This document shows positions 1-8,353 of a DNA stretch of 46,566 bases, one piece after another (position 1 is the stretch's first letter; every line of letters starts with the position of its first letter). Location: NCBI RefSeq assembly GCF_900142965.1, contig NZ_FRCQ01000042.1, forward strand, positions 1-46,566. Direction: 5' to 3'. The translations under genes were made by a program, and so were the position numbers. The DNA is from Rhizobacter sp. OV335. GTDB taxonomy: Bacteria; Pseudomonadota; Gammaproteobacteria; Burkholderiales; Burkholderiaceae_C. Under the pieces are notes generated by a model that was given only the letters and a program-made list of their open reading frames with translations, searched no databases and was not told where the DNA came from.

Positions 1-305
1 CGAGGCACTTCGATGCGCAGCGGCCCGTCCTCGGTGATCACGGTCTTGCCGCTCTTGCCGTTGCGCTGGTTGGTCGCGGACTCGGGCTTGGACGCGCCGC
101 TCGCGTAGCCCAGGTGATGACCCAGCTCGGCACCCAGCGCTCGCTCGATCAGCGCCTTCTTGAACGCCATCGACGCAGCGTTCACCTGCTCACCGGTCAT
201 CGGCCCGCTCACAAACTGCTCAAGCAGTTCCTTGGGAATCGTCGGCAATGCCGCCGACTTCGCCGCAATCGCGGCGTTCTTCATCCTCGTCTTGCTTATC
301 GGCAT
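1..305 (-). CDS. IS256-family (mutator type) transposase, N-terminal part
   Basis: The gene starts at 305 and runs leftward off the window, so only about 101 residues are seen. They contain the N-terminal signature of IS256-type transposases: a PTIPKELLEQFVSGPMTGEQ segment, then MAFKKALIERALGAELGHHLGY, then ATNQRNGKSGKTV and the DGPLRIEVP stretch. In this family these lie before the catalytic DDE core, which is outside the window. The start is set by AGGAG eight bases upstream of the ATG. The enzyme would move its own element by cut-and-paste or copy-out transposition. Whether the copy is intact cannot be judged. Codon use is less GC-extreme than in neighbouring genes, as expected for a mobile element. 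Confidence 0.9.
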   Translation of the reverse strand, partial: MPISKTRMKNAAIAAKSAALPTIPKELLEQFVSGPMTGEQVNAASMAFKKALIERALGAELGHHLGYASGASKPESATNQRNGKSGKTVITEDGPLRIEVP

Positions 306-359
306 AGATGCTCCTGGGGGGTCATGCTATGCCTTGAACACGAAATTAATGACAGGCTC
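1..359 (-). mobile_element. End of an IS256-family insertion sequence
   Basis: The transposase start lies at 305, and between it and the stop of the FNR-like gene at 383 is a short AT-richer stretch (about 331-359). Read on the minus strand it begins AGAGCCTGTCATTAATTTCG, which resembles the terminal inverted repeat of IS256-type elements. The element boundary near 359 is therefore inferred; the partner repeat and target duplication are outside the window. The insertion sits just downstream of the regulator gene and does not appear to disrupt it. Confidence 0.6.
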
Positions 360-382
360 TGGATCGCGCGCAAGCGCAGCGA

Positions 383-1120
383 TCAGCCGCTGCTGTCGCC
401 AGCCAGCTCCTGCAGCCGCGACGGATCGATGATGCTGACTTGGCGCTGCCGGACGTCCAGCACGCCGCGCTCGTGCAGCCGCGAGAAGCTGCGGCTGACC
501 GTTTCCAGCTTCAGGCCGAGATAGGTCCCTATCTCTTCGCGCGTCATGCGCAGGACCAGCGATGCGGCCGAGTAGCCGCGGTTGCCGAGCCGCCGTGCCA
601 AGTTCAGCAGGAAGGCGGCCAAGCGCCGGTCGGCATGCACGTTGGACAGCAGCAGCATCACCGCGTGGTGACGCACGATCTCGCGGCTCAGGATGCGGTG
701 GAACTCGCTCTGCAGTTCTGGGAACTGCTGTGCCAGACGCTCCAGAGCCGGGTAGGGGACGACGCACACCTGCGAGTCCTCCAGCGCCAGCGCGTCGCAG
801 GCGTGCACGCCGTCGCCGATGCCATCCAGCCCGAGCAGCTCGCCGGACATCTGGAAGCCGGTGATTTGGTCGCGTCCGTCCGGCGACGACACCCGGGTCT
901 TGAAGAAGCCGCTTCGCACCGCGTACAGCGACTCGAAGCGGCCGCCCTGGCGGAACAGCGCCTCGCCGCGGCACAGTGAGAGCCGGGTCGCAACCAGCGT
1001 GTCGGGTTGCCACGACGGCGGCGCGTTGGACGGCGGGGTCAGGCACAGGTCGCGCAACACGCAGTGCGCGCAAGCCGTTGATGGCGCGGTGGGAAGTGCA
1101 GCAGCAGGTGGACGGTCCAT
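383..1120 (-). CDS. anr: FNR/ANR-type oxygen-sensing transcription regulator
   Basis: This 245-residue Crp/FNR-family protein is the likely master switch of the window. Cysteines C17, C20 and C26 (CX2CX5C) plus C119 have the spacing of the [4Fe-4S] ligands of E. coli FNR, including the same 93-residue gap between the third and fourth. A cNMP-binding-like beta roll covers about 40-150 and a winged helix 170-235. The recognition helix has E206, S209 and R210 in LETVSRS, the E-S-R triad that reads TTGAT half-sites. It should be active without oxygen and bind the many boxes found here. It lies 81 bp downstream of nrdJ on the same strand, so it may be partly expressed from that FNR-controlled operon. 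Assignment to FNR/ANR rather than the cluster-less DNR is well supported by the cysteines. Confidence 0.93.
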   Translation of the reverse strand: MDRPPAAALPTAPSTACAHCVLRDLCLTPPSNAPPSWQPDTLVATRLSLCRGEALFRQGGRFESLYAVRSGFFKTRVSSPDGRDQITGFQMSGELLGLDGIGDGVHACDALALEDSQVCVVPYPALERLAQQFPELQSEFHRILSREIVRHHAVMLLLSNVHADRRLAAFLLNLARRLGNRGYSAASLVLRMTREEIGTYLGLKLETVSRSFSRLHERGVLDVRQRQVSIIDPSRLQELAGDSSG

Positions 1121-1201
1121 GGCAAGGCAGGCGGCGAGGGTGCGCCATTGTTCGGCCCGACCCCCGCCACCGCCTTGCGATGGATCAACGGCGGCGGGCC
1201 G

Positions 1202-4093
1202 CTAGCCGCAACTGCCCAGGTGGCCGCAGGCGGTGCAGAACAGGCAGCCGTCGCGGTGGATCAGCGCGGCATTGCCGCATTCGGGGCAGGGCGCGCCGTG
1301 CCGGGCGGTCGGCGCCGCCGCGCTGGCCGCAGCCGCTGGCACTTGAAGGATGCCCATGCGGTGGACCGGATGGCCGTCCTCGTCCAGCACGCCGAGCTGC
1401 GTGTAGCGGTGCAGGATCAGCCGAGCCATGTACGCCACCGTCGACGGCCAAGTCTGCTGTCGCTGCCGGTCCGGCGCGGTGCCGGGCACGAAGGCCATGA
1501 AGTGCCCGAGCGGCTCGGCATAGTTCAGGAGCTTGCGCAGCTTCATGCCGATCCAGGCCGGGTCGAGCACCCGCATGTCCAGCGACAGCAGGCGGGCCAG
1601 CCCGTCCATCGCCCGCGGGTAGTTGCCCGACAGCCCCACGCTGCAGGGCCGGGTGGTCGTCGCGCCGTGCCCCTCGGGCACCACCACCTCCTTCAGCGTC
1701 ATCGTGAACTGCTCGTCGCTCGCCGGGTTATGGATGTCGACCGACCAGGCCAGCGTGCCGTTCGGACCCGTCTGCGGTTCGCCTGCGCTGAATAGCGAGT
1801 CCATCACCGGCGTCGCCGCCGCGCCGTCCGTCGCCGACCACAGGCCGAGCTGTTCGCAGCGCCAGCGGATCACCGCGGCGGTGGCCGCGACGACGCCGGG
1901 GAAGCGGCGCGGCGCGCCGTCCGGCGGGAACGGCATGTCGAACGCGCGTTCTTCCTGCACGGTGGCCAATTGATCGAGCTTCAGGCGCACCCAGGCTGCA
2001 TCGCGCGCCCGCAGGTCCATCGACAGCGTCTTGGCGAGCGCGCCCAGCCCGCGCGGTTGCTCAGCTCCGTTGACCCAGACCTCGAACGGCGCCAGGCGGG
2101 CGGACGCCTCGTCCACCGGCAGGTCGCCGACGAACAGCGCGAACTCGCCGTGCGGGTGGCGCACCATGTAGCACCAGGCCTGGTTGCCCGCTGGCAGCGG
2201 CGGCCGCCCCGGCCAACGCAACGACGCGAGCACGGCCGGGCGGGTGCGCTCGAGCGCCAGGCGCCGGTTCACCGCGTCGACCTCGACCGGCAGCGGCGGC
2301 GCCTCGACGCTCAGCACCGAACCGAGCACCGCGTTCGGGCGGTAGGTGGCCAGCCCCTTCAGGCCGGCCCGCCAGGCCTGCAGGTACAAGTCCTGGAAGT
2401 CGGCGTAGGGGTAGTCCGCCGGCACGTTCACCGTCTTCGAGATCGACGTGTCGATGCACGGTGCCACGGCGGCCACCATCTGCGCATGTGCCGAGGCCGA
2501 GATGTCCAGCGCGGTGACGAAGGCCGGCGTCAGCGGTGCATCGTCGCCCTTCAGATGGCGGTACAGCCGCCAGGCGTGGTCCTGCACGGCATGCGCGACG
2601 ACGCTGCCGTCGGCCATCCGCTTCTTGCGCGTATAGGTCCACGAGAAGGCCGGTTCGATGCCGTTGCTGGCGTTGTCCGCGAAGGCCAGGCTGATGGTAC
2701 CGGTCGGTGCGATCGACAGCAGGTGCGAGTTGCGTAGGCCCCCGGCGCGGATGCGTTCCTTCAGCGCCGCCGGCAGGCGTGACGCGAAACTTCCGCCGCC
2801 GAGGAACAGGTCGCCATTGAAGAGCGGGAACGGCCCGCGCTCCGCGGCCAGGTCGCAGGAGGCCGAGTAGGCCGCGTCGCGCATCACCTCGGCGATGCGG
2901 CGCGCGGCCGCGCGCGCGTCTGCGCTGTCGTAGCGCAGGTTCAGCATCACCAGCGCGTCGCCCAGGCCGGTGAAGCCGAGGCCGATGCGGCGCTTGCCTG
3001 CGGCCTCGTCGGCCTGCTGCGGCAGCGGCCAGTGGCTCAGGTCGAGCACGTTGTCGAGCATGCGCACCGCGACGCGGGCCTGCTCGGCGAAGCCGGCCTC
3101 GTCGAAGCGCGCGGCGGCGCTGAACGGATCGGCAATGAAGCGCGTCAGGTCGATCGAGCCGAGGCAGCAGCAGCCATACGGCGGCAGCGGCTGTTCAGCG
3201 CACGGGTTGGTGGCGGCAATGTGTTCGCAGTAGGCCAGGTTGTTGTCGGCGTTCATGCGGTCGAGGAACAGCACGCCGGGCTCGGCATGGTCGTAGGTCG
3301 ACTGCATGACCTGCTCCCACAGCGCGCGCGCCGGCAGGCTGCGGTAGACCCACAGCCCGTCGCCGCGCAGGTGGGCGCCTTCGCGCAGCCGCTGCGGGCC
3401 CGGCTCGGCGCGGTGCACCAGGTCGATCGCGGCGTCGCGCTGCACCGCCTCCATGAACGCATCGGTCAGGCCGACAGAGAGGTTGAAGTTGCTGAGGTCG
3501 CCCTTGTCCTTCGCGTGGATGAACTCCTCGATGTCCGGGTGGTCGCAGCGCAGCACGCCCATCTGCGCACCCCGCCGCGCGCCGGCCGATTCGACCGTCT
3601 CGCAGGAGCGGTCGAACACCCGCAGGTATGACACCGGCCCAGAGGCGCTGGAGCGCGTGCTGGCGACCCACGCGCCACGCGGGCGGATGCGAGAGAAGTC
3701 GTAGCCGACGCCGCCGCCGCGGCGCATCGTTTCGGCCGCCTCGGTGAGCGCGGTGTAGATGCCTGGGTGGCCCTCGTCGTCGGTCGCGATCGAATCCCCG
3801 ACCGGCTGCACGAAGCAGTTGATCAGCGTGGCCGCCATCTCGGTGCCGGCGGCCGAGTTGATGCGGCCGGCGGGCACGAAGCCATGGCGTTGCGCATCGA
3901 GAAAGCGCTGTTCCCAGTGCAGCCTCGCCTCCGGCGCCTCCGCCTGCGCCAGCGCGCGTGCGACGCGCCGGCGCACGTCGTCGATGCTGCGCTCGTCGCC
4001 CTTGGCGTACTTCTCGAGCAGGATTTCTTCGCTGATCGGCTGGGGCGGCAGCAGGTGGAGGGCGGTGTCGGCGGCGAGCGTGTCGGTGGTCAT
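1202..4093 (-). CDS. nrdJ: Adenosylcobalamin-dependent (class II) ribonucleotide reductase
   Basis: This enzyme reduces ribonucleotides to deoxyribonucleotides using coenzyme B12, with no need for oxygen, so it supports DNA synthesis under anoxia. The 963-residue product shows the NCFVQPV segment near residue 92, [12 protein letters not shown] at about 296-307 (catalytic Cys and Glu region) and the PTGTIS loop near 463. It ends in a Cys-rich tail (CPEC...CTAC, about 936-956) expected to shuttle reducing equivalents. Between the catalytic core and the tail are two related modules (about 615-750 and 779-903) of the TSCPD type. The start at 4093 is chosen because its ATG overlaps the nnrS stop as ATGA, which implies translational coupling. 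An ATG at 4120 is an in-frame alternative. It is third in an operon led by an FNR-type promoter. Confidence 0.93.
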   Translation of the reverse strand: MTTDTLAADTALHLLPPQPISEEILLEKYAKGDERSIDDVRRRVARALAQAEAPEARLHWEQRFLDAQRHGFVPAGRINSAAGTEMAATLINCFVQPVGDSIATDDEGHPGIYTALTEAAETMRRGGGVGYDFSRIRPRGAWVASTRSSASGPVSYLRVFDRSCETVESAGARRGAQMGVLRCDHPDIEEFIHAKDKGDLSNFNLSVGLTDAFMEAVQRDAAIDLVHRAEPGPQRLREGAHLRGDGLWVYRSLPARALWEQVMQSTYDHAEPGVLFLDRMNADNNLAYCEHIAATNPCAEQPLPPYGCCCLGSIDLTRFIADPFSAAARFDEAGFAEQARVAVRMLDNVLDLSHWPLPQQADEAAGKRRIGLGFTGLGDALVMLNLRYDSADARAAARRIAEVMRDAAYSASCDLAAERGPFPLFNGDLFLGGGSFASRLPAALKERIRAGGLRNSHLLSIAPTGTISLAFADNASNGIEPAFSWTYTRKKRMADGSVVAHAVQDHAWRLYRHLKGDDAPLTPAFVTALDISASAHAQMVAAVAPCIDTSISKTVNVPADYPYADFQDLYLQAWRAGLKGLATYRPNAVLGSVLSVEAPPLPVEVDAVNRRLALERTRPAVLASLRWPGRPPLPAGNQAWCYMVRHPHGEFALFVGDLPVDEASARLAPFEVWVNGAEQPRGLGALAKTLSMDLRARDAAWVRLKLDQLATVQEERAFDMPFPPDGAPRRFPGVVAATAAVIRWRCEQLGLWSATDGAAATPVMDSLFSAGEPQTGPNGTLAWSVDIHNPASDEQFTMTLKEVVVPEGHGATTTRPCSVGLSGNYPRAMDGLARLLSLDMRVLDPAWIGMKLRKLLNYAEPLGHFMAFVPGTAPDRQRQQTWPSTVAYMARLILHRYTQLGVLDEDGHPVHRMGILQVPAAAASAAAPTARHGAPCPECGNAALIHRDGCLFCTACGHLGSCG

Positions 4094-5343
4094 GGGCGGT
4101 CTGGTGATGAAGTCGTGCATGACGGTAGCGGCGTGTTCCGGGTAAGGCTTTGACCCGCGTCAGCGAGCGGTCGAACTCCGGCCAGCAGCAGCCAGGCGCC
4201 GCAGCGCACGGACCAGGTCGTCATGGCCGCCGCCCACAGGGCGGCAGCGACCGGTAGCAGGGTCGTGCCGGCCACCGGCCACAGCGATACAGCCACGCGC
4301 GCGACGGCGGCGGCCTGCAGCAGCAGGAACAGGCCGAGCGTCACGCTGTCCGCCGCCAGCGACCGACCGCCGTGGGTGGCGGTGATGCGCGTGACCATCG
4401 CGATCAGCAGACTGCCGGCGTGCCCCATGGCCAGCGCATGCAGCGCGGCCCGTGCGGTGCTCGCGGGCAGGCCGGGCAGGTGGGCGGCGGCACCGAGTGC
4501 CAGCGCGACGGCCAGCCAGGTGAAGCCGGTGAGCAGCATCGCCACCAACCGGCTGGGCAGGCCATGCCGCCGCCACCAGCGCCAGGCGGTGACGGCCAGC
4601 CAGGCCGCGACCACCGCTTCGGCGACGGCGACGCTGTCGGCCAGCCACGGCGCCGCCGGCCGCCACGCAGCGACGAGGGCATCGCCGCACCAGGTGACCA
4701 CCGCGGCGGTGGCCAGCCAGCCGCCCGGCCTGCGAGGAAAGAACGGCAGCATCCGGTGCGATGCGGCGGTGAGCACCGGCAGCACGAAGCCGCCCAGCGC
4801 GAGCGGCGGGGCCGCGTCCAGCGCGGCGGCATGGCCGGTCGCCAGCGCGACGGCGGCGAGCGCCATCGCGGCGGCGCCGACGCTGCACGCGGCCACGATC
4901 GCGGCGGCATGCGCCTTGTCGGCCGCCCGGCTGGCGCACAGCAGCGACGCGAGGCGCAGGCACAGGCTCGACCAGCCCGCGGCGACCGAGGCCATCCCGG
5001 CGGCCGCGAAGGTCGCCTCCAGCGGCATGCCGGCCAGCACGACGACCCAGCCGGCCACCATCGCGGCGACCGGCGCGAGCAGCCGCCGCGCCGGGAGCGC
5101 CGGCACCTGCAGCCAGCGCGGACCGGCTGTGAACAGGAAGCCGGCGATGTAGAGCGGCAGGAAGCCGAGCGTCATCAGCAGCCCGTGGGCATGGCGCGGG
5201 GCCACCGCCCAGTGCGACGCGATGCCCGGCGGCCCCGCCAGCAGCGCCAGCCACCCGAGCGAGGCGACCGCCAGCAGCAGGCCTGCGGCCGCGAAGCATA
5301 GCCGGTGCGGAGCGTCCAGCAGGCGCCGCACCGCGGTGCTCAA
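4090..5343 (-). CDS. nnrS: NnrS family heme-copper membrane protein (copy 2)
   Basis: This protein of about 417 residues is almost entirely hydrophobic, with roughly twelve predicted membrane helices. It matches the NnrS family, which is linked to denitrification and relief of nitrosative stress. Recognisable blocks are [20 protein letters not shown] followed by LFTAGPRW, a SHRMLPFF segment, and near the C-terminus [20 protein letters not shown]. The first block departs from the usual HAHEM sequence: Glu is replaced by Gly, so a presumed metal/heme site may differ from the other copy at 7160-8353. The start is a TTG overlapping the preceding stop (5340-5342), and a nearby GTG is possible. The stop overlaps the nrdJ start. 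Its exact biochemical role in the family remains unsettled. Confidence 0.82.
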   Translation of the reverse strand: MSTAVRRLLDAPHRLCFAAAGLLLAVASLGWLALLAGPPGIASHWAVAPRHAHGLLMTLGFLPLYIAGFLFTAGPRWLQVPALPARRLLAPVAAMVAGWVVVLAGMPLEATFAAAGMASVAAGWSSLCLRLASLLCASRAADKAHAAAIVAACSVGAAAMALAAVALATGHAAALDAAPPLALGGFVLPVLTAASHRMLPFFPRRPGGWLATAAVVTWCGDALVAAWRPAAPWLADSVAVAEAVVAAWLAVTAWRWWRRHGLPSRLVAMLLTGFTWLAVALALGAAAHLPGLPASTARAALHALAMGHAGSLLIAMVTRITATHGGRSLAADSVTLGLFLLLQAAAVARVAVSLWPVAGTTLLPVAAALWAAAMTTWSVRCGAWLLLAGVRPLADAGQSLTRNTPLPSCTTSSPDRP

Positions 5344-6602
5344 TCGGTTGTGGCGGGGACTGCGGGTGCGATCGCGGGGGTGACAGCGGCGGGTGCGGGC
5401 GTCAGCAGCCGCTCCATCAGATCGTGCACGCTGCGGATCTCGCTGCCGAACGGCAGCCGTCCGACGCCGCGGAAGAACAGGCCCTTGCGCACGTCGCCGC
5501 GTAGCGCGGCGGCGAGCTGCGTGTCGATGCAGAACTGGCCCCAGTCGGCCAGCCCGTCGCGCAGGCCGCACTGGGCCAGGCAGTCGAAGGCCAGCGTGCA
5601 GCGCGGCTTGACCTGCGCGTTCTCCTTCAGCCGCGGCTCGGCCTTCAGGTAGTTGCGCAGCCACGGCGTCGCAACCGCGCGGGCCGGCAGGCCGGCCACG
5701 CTGGTGAACTCGACCAGGTCCTCGTCGCGTGCCTCGGCCAGCACGCGCTTGAAGCCCGCATGGGCATCGCCTTCGGTCGTGACGGCGAACGGCGTGCCCA
5801 GCTGCACCGCGGCCGCGCCGAGCGACTGCAGTCGCGCGATGTCGGCGAAGCTGCGCACGCCGCCGGCCGCGATCAGCGGGATCTCCTTCTCGACGCCGTG
5901 CTCGCGCAGAAACCCCAGCACCTGCGGGATCACGTTGTCGAAGTCGAAGCGCGGGTCGTGCAGGTCGCTGATGCGCGCCGCGCCGAGGTGCCCGCCGGCC
6001 AGGCCCGGGTGCTCCAGCACGATGGCGTCGGGCAGGCGCTGCTTGCGCTCCCACTTGCGCAGCAGCAGCTGCACGCCGCGGGCGTCCGACAGGATCGGCA
6101 CCAGCAGCGTGCGGGGATGCTCGCGCGCCAGCTCCGGCAAGTCCAGCGGCAGGCCGGCTCCGACGACCACTGCGTCGATGCCGCACTGCAGCGCGCAGGT
6201 CACCGAGGCCGCGTACTGGCCGACGGCGCGCATCACGTTGATCGCGAGCAGCCCGCGTCCGTTCGCGCGTGCGCGCGCCGCGTGGATCTCGCGGTCCAGC
6301 GCCACCAGGTTGGCTTCGTTGATGGCCGCTTTCGCCGCGGCGGTCGCCCACGCGGTGCCGATCGGCAGGTTGTGCGTGCGCTCCATCAGGTCCGGGTGCA
6401 GGCGCCGCAGGTCGACCGACGAGATCGTGCCGAGCGCGCCCAGGCTCGCCACCGTGCCCGCCAGGCGATGCGCGGAGATGCCCACGCCCATGCCGCCCTG
6501 GACAATCGGCAGCAGCGAGCGGCCGCCAAGGCGCAGCGGCGCAAGGCCACAGCGTGCGAGGGAGTCTTGCAGTGTGTCGGCGGGGGCGATGGAAGGGTGC
6601 AT
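5340..6602 (-). CDS. Nitronate monooxygenase (2-nitropropane dioxygenase family)
   Basis: This 420-residue FMN-dependent TIM-barrel protein belongs to the nitronate monooxygenase/enoyl-reductase-like family. Key elements are PIVQGGMGVGIS near the N-terminus (flavin-binding loop), a VVGAGLPLDLPEL segment, EHPGLAGGHLG in mid-protein (phosphate/nitronate pocket), IAAGGV and AVQLGTPF. Members oxidise nitronates or other nitro compounds; the natural substrate here is unknown. The ATG at 6602 is preferred over the upstream TTG at 6668, because that TTG is part of an FNR box and lies upstream of the predicted transcription start near 6620. As first gene of an operon with nnrS and nrdJ it probably takes part in nitrosative or anaerobic metabolism. 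Confidence 0.85.
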   Translation of the reverse strand: MHPSIAPADTLQDSLARCGLAPLRLGGRSLLPIVQGGMGVGISAHRLAGTVASLGALGTISSVDLRRLHPDLMERTHNLPIGTAWATAAAKAAINEANLVALDREIHAARARANGRGLLAINVMRAVGQYAASVTCALQCGIDAVVVGAGLPLDLPELAREHPRTLLVPILSDARGVQLLLRKWERKQRLPDAIVLEHPGLAGGHLGAARISDLHDPRFDFDNVIPQVLGFLREHGVEKEIPLIAAGGVRSFADIARLQSLGAAAVQLGTPFAVTTEGDAHAGFKRVLAEARDEDLVEFTSVAGLPARAVATPWLRNYLKAEPRLKENAQVKPRCTLAFDCLAQCGLRDGLADWGQFCIDTQLAAALRGDVRKGLFFRGVGRLPFGSEIRSVHDLMERLLTPAPAAVTPAIAPAVPATTD

Positions 6603-6626
6603 GGCGATCGGGAGGGTGAGGGGTCG

Positions 6627-6668
6627 ACGATAGCCAGCGCCGGTGAAGCGGGGCTTGATGGGTGTCAA
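6627..6668 (-). promoter_or_regulatory. FNR/ANR-activated promoter of the nitronate monooxygenase-nnrS-nrdJ operon
   Basis: On the minus strand TTGAC-ACCC-ATCAA (6668-6655) matches the FNR consensus TTGAT-N4-ATCAA at nine of ten positions. A -10-like TATCGT lies at 6632-6627, with its first base 29.5 bp from the box centre. This puts the box at about -41.5 relative to a start near 6620, the class II activator position. The ATG follows at 6602. Confidence 0.82.
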
Positions 6669-6692
6669 GGACGGGGCACTGGCGCGCGTGGC

Positions 6693-6706
6693 TTGACGGA
6701 GCTCAA
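6693..6706. promoter_or_regulatory. Second, upstream FNR-like box
   Basis: TTGAC-GGAG-CTCAA lies 38 bp (centre to centre) upstream of the main FNR box of the same promoter. Only one position of the right half departs from the consensus range. A tandem upstream site could modulate activation or repress at high FNR levels. The role is inferred. Confidence 0.5.
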
Positions 6707-6712
6707 GTCGTG

Positions 6713-6736
6713 CAGGCGGTGGCGGTGTTCCGCCTG
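6713..6736. terminator. Possible hairpin after sirB2
   Basis: CAGGCGG (6713-6719) and CCGCCTG (6730-6736) form a perfect seven-base stem with a ten-base loop, just downstream of the sirB2 stop and upstream of the next promoter. There is no U-tract, so it is a weak candidate for an intrinsic terminator. Confidence 0.3.
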
Positions 6737-6765
6737 GGCGGCGTCTGAACCAGGGCCTGTTGACA

Positions 6766-7155
6766 CTACGCGAGCGACAGTACCCCGAGCGGGCTCTTGG
6801 TGATCGCGACCGACACGATGTAGCCGAAGCACAGCAGCGCCGCGATCCACGCGGCGGCGCGCCAACGCCACGGCAACCCCGGGCGCAGCGCGACGACGCC
6901 CAGCCCGATGTAGAGCACGAGGCCGGCCACCTTGGCGGCCAGCCAGGGCGCCGAGCCGGGGTGGATGCGCAGCATCCACGCGAGCGTCAACGCCGACAGC
7001 AGCAGCACCGAATCGATTAGGTGCGGCAGCGAGCGCGCGGGGCGGCCGCGCACCCAGCCGGCGCCGGCCAGCGCGGCGATGCCCCGCACGAAGAAGCCGG
7101 CGAACGACAGCGCCACGGCGCCCTGGTGGATCAGCTTGACGGTGGAGTAGTCCAT
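6766..7155 (-). CDS. SirB2-family integral membrane protein
   Basis: The 129-residue product begins MDYSTVKLIHQGAVALSFAGFF and has four predicted membrane helices (about 8-26, 43-62, 70-92 and 101-122). It matches the SirB2 family of small membrane proteins, whose molecular function is not established. The start at 7155, four bases after the nnrS stop, is chosen because family members begin near the MDY motif. An ATG at 7176 that overlaps nnrS is possible. It is the last gene of the seven-gene norB operon. Small SirB2-like proteins often lie near respiratory genes, so a role in the membrane or with heme is possible but is only inference. Confidence 0.75.
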   Translation of the reverse strand: MDYSTVKLIHQGAVALSFAGFFVRGIAALAGAGWVRGRPARSLPHLIDSVLLLSALTLAWMLRIHPGSAPWLAAKVAGLVLYIGLGVVALRPGLPWRWRAAAWIAALLCFGYIVSVAITKSPLGVLSLA

Positions 7156-7159
7156 GGGG

Positions 7160-8353
7160 TCAACCGGCACGGCCATCGAGCCGTGCGCGAACGAGGAACG
7201 GCGCGTAGTGAAACACGAACAGCCCGAACCCCGCCGACCACAGCGCGGCCGAGGCCAGCACTGCCGCCAGCGTCCACGCCGGCCAGGCCCACGGCAGCAA
7301 CACGCGCAGCAGCGCGGCGCCCAGCACCAGCAGGTAGCAGGCGACGTCGATGCGGTCGGCGCGCAGCGGCCGGCCGGTGTGGCCGCGGCTGGTGCGGGTC
7401 ATCATGCCGATCACCAGGCCGCCGAGGGCGCCGGCGGTCAGCGCATGGGTCGCGAGCGACGGGCTGGTCCAGCCGAGCGCGGAGCAGGCGCGCAGCGCCA
7501 GGTGCAGCGGTATCCACGCATACGCGGCGTGCAGCACCCACACCAGCGGGATGCGCAGCGTCTTCCACGGCCGCCACAGCGCCCAGCGCAGCGCATGGGC
7601 CAGCGCGCCGAGAAGCGCGACCCCCACCAGCACGAGCGGCGGCAGCGGCAGCAGGTCGACCACCAGCAGCGCCAGCACCGCGCCCAGCGCGACGCGCTCG
7701 ACGCGTGGCTCGCGCTGCGCGCCGGCACCCGGCACGCCGTTGTTGGTGAACATCGGCACCACCCGGCCGGCCATCACCGCCATGATGAACAGCATCGAGT
7801 CGAGTGCGACCTGCAGGCTGCCGAGCGCCGGCCGGTCCAGCAGGCCGAGCTGCGACAGGTGCATCGAGAAGTTCGCCGCGCCCAGCAGCAGGAGCAGGCC
7901 GACGAAGAAGTAGTTGCGCCGGTTGCGCGCGGCATGGAACGGAACGGCCAACGCGATGGCCGCGGCCGGCGCGAACGCGCTGTCCACCAGCGCGGCGGTC
8001 CAGCCGAACGGCGTCAGCACCAGCACGCGCCCAGCCACCCACAGCAGGGCCAGCGCGGCCAGGCCGCCGCCGGTCGGGGTCGGCCGGTCCGCCCAGTTGC
8101 GGCCGGCGGTGAACAGGAAGCCCACCACCACCGCCAGCGCGAAGCCGAACAGCATCTCGTGCGCATGCCACACCGGCCCCGACAGGTAGGGGCGCGGCAA
8201 CCAGCCGGCGAACTGCAGCGCCCATAGTCCGATCGACAGCGACGCGAAGCCGCCGGCCAGCAGGTAGAACGGCCGGAAGCCGAGCGCCCAAAGCGCGAAG
8301 CTGCGCGGGTCGACGCGGGCGGTGCGGGGATCTTCGAGGGGAATCAGCGGCAT
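7160..8353 (-). CDS. nnrS: NnrS family heme-copper membrane protein (copy 1)
   Basis: The 397-residue polytopic membrane protein has about twelve helices. It carries the canonical NnrS sequences ALGFRPFYLLAG, GPVWHAHEMLFGFA followed by VVGFLFTAGRNW, GRVVPMFTNNGVPG and IGMMTRTSRGHTGRPL. The His and Glu residues in HAHEM are likely cofactor ligands. NnrS proteins contain heme and copper and protect cells during NO exposure by limiting iron-NO complexes; that is family knowledge. The start is firmly set by GGAGG six bases before the ATG, inside the end of the preceding gene (10-bp overlap). It sits downstream of norB and nsrR in one operon, so expression should follow NO and anaerobiosis. Confidence 0.92.
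   Translation of the reverse strand: MPLIPLEDPRTARVDPRSFALWALGFRPFYLLAGGFASLSIGLWALQFAGWLPRPYLSGPVWHAHEMLFGFALAVVVGFLFTAGRNWADRPTPTGGGLAALALLWVAGRVLVLTPFGWTAALVDSAFAPAAAIALAVPFHAARNRRNYFFVGLLLLLGAANFSMHLSQLGLLDRPALGSLQVALDSMLFIMAVMAGRVVPMFTNNGVPGAGAQREPRVERVALGAVLALLVVDLLPLPPLVLVGVALLGALAHALRWALWRPWKTLRIPLVWVLHAAYAWIPLHLALRACSALGWTSPSLATHALTAGALGGLVIGMMTRTSRGHTGRPLRADRIDVACYLLVLGAALLRVLLPWAWPAWTLAAVLASAALWSAGFGLFVFHYAPFLVRARLDGRAG

Noticed and set aside
4090-6351. 753-codon reading of nnrS extended upstream
   Set aside because: The first 330 or so codons lie in another frame of the nitronate monooxygenase gene and look random; only the part after about 5343 is NnrS-like.
6760-6773. TTGAC-N4-CGCGA resembling an FNR box
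   Set aside because: It lies in the end of the sirB2 coding region, has a poor right half and no -10 at the shared spacing.
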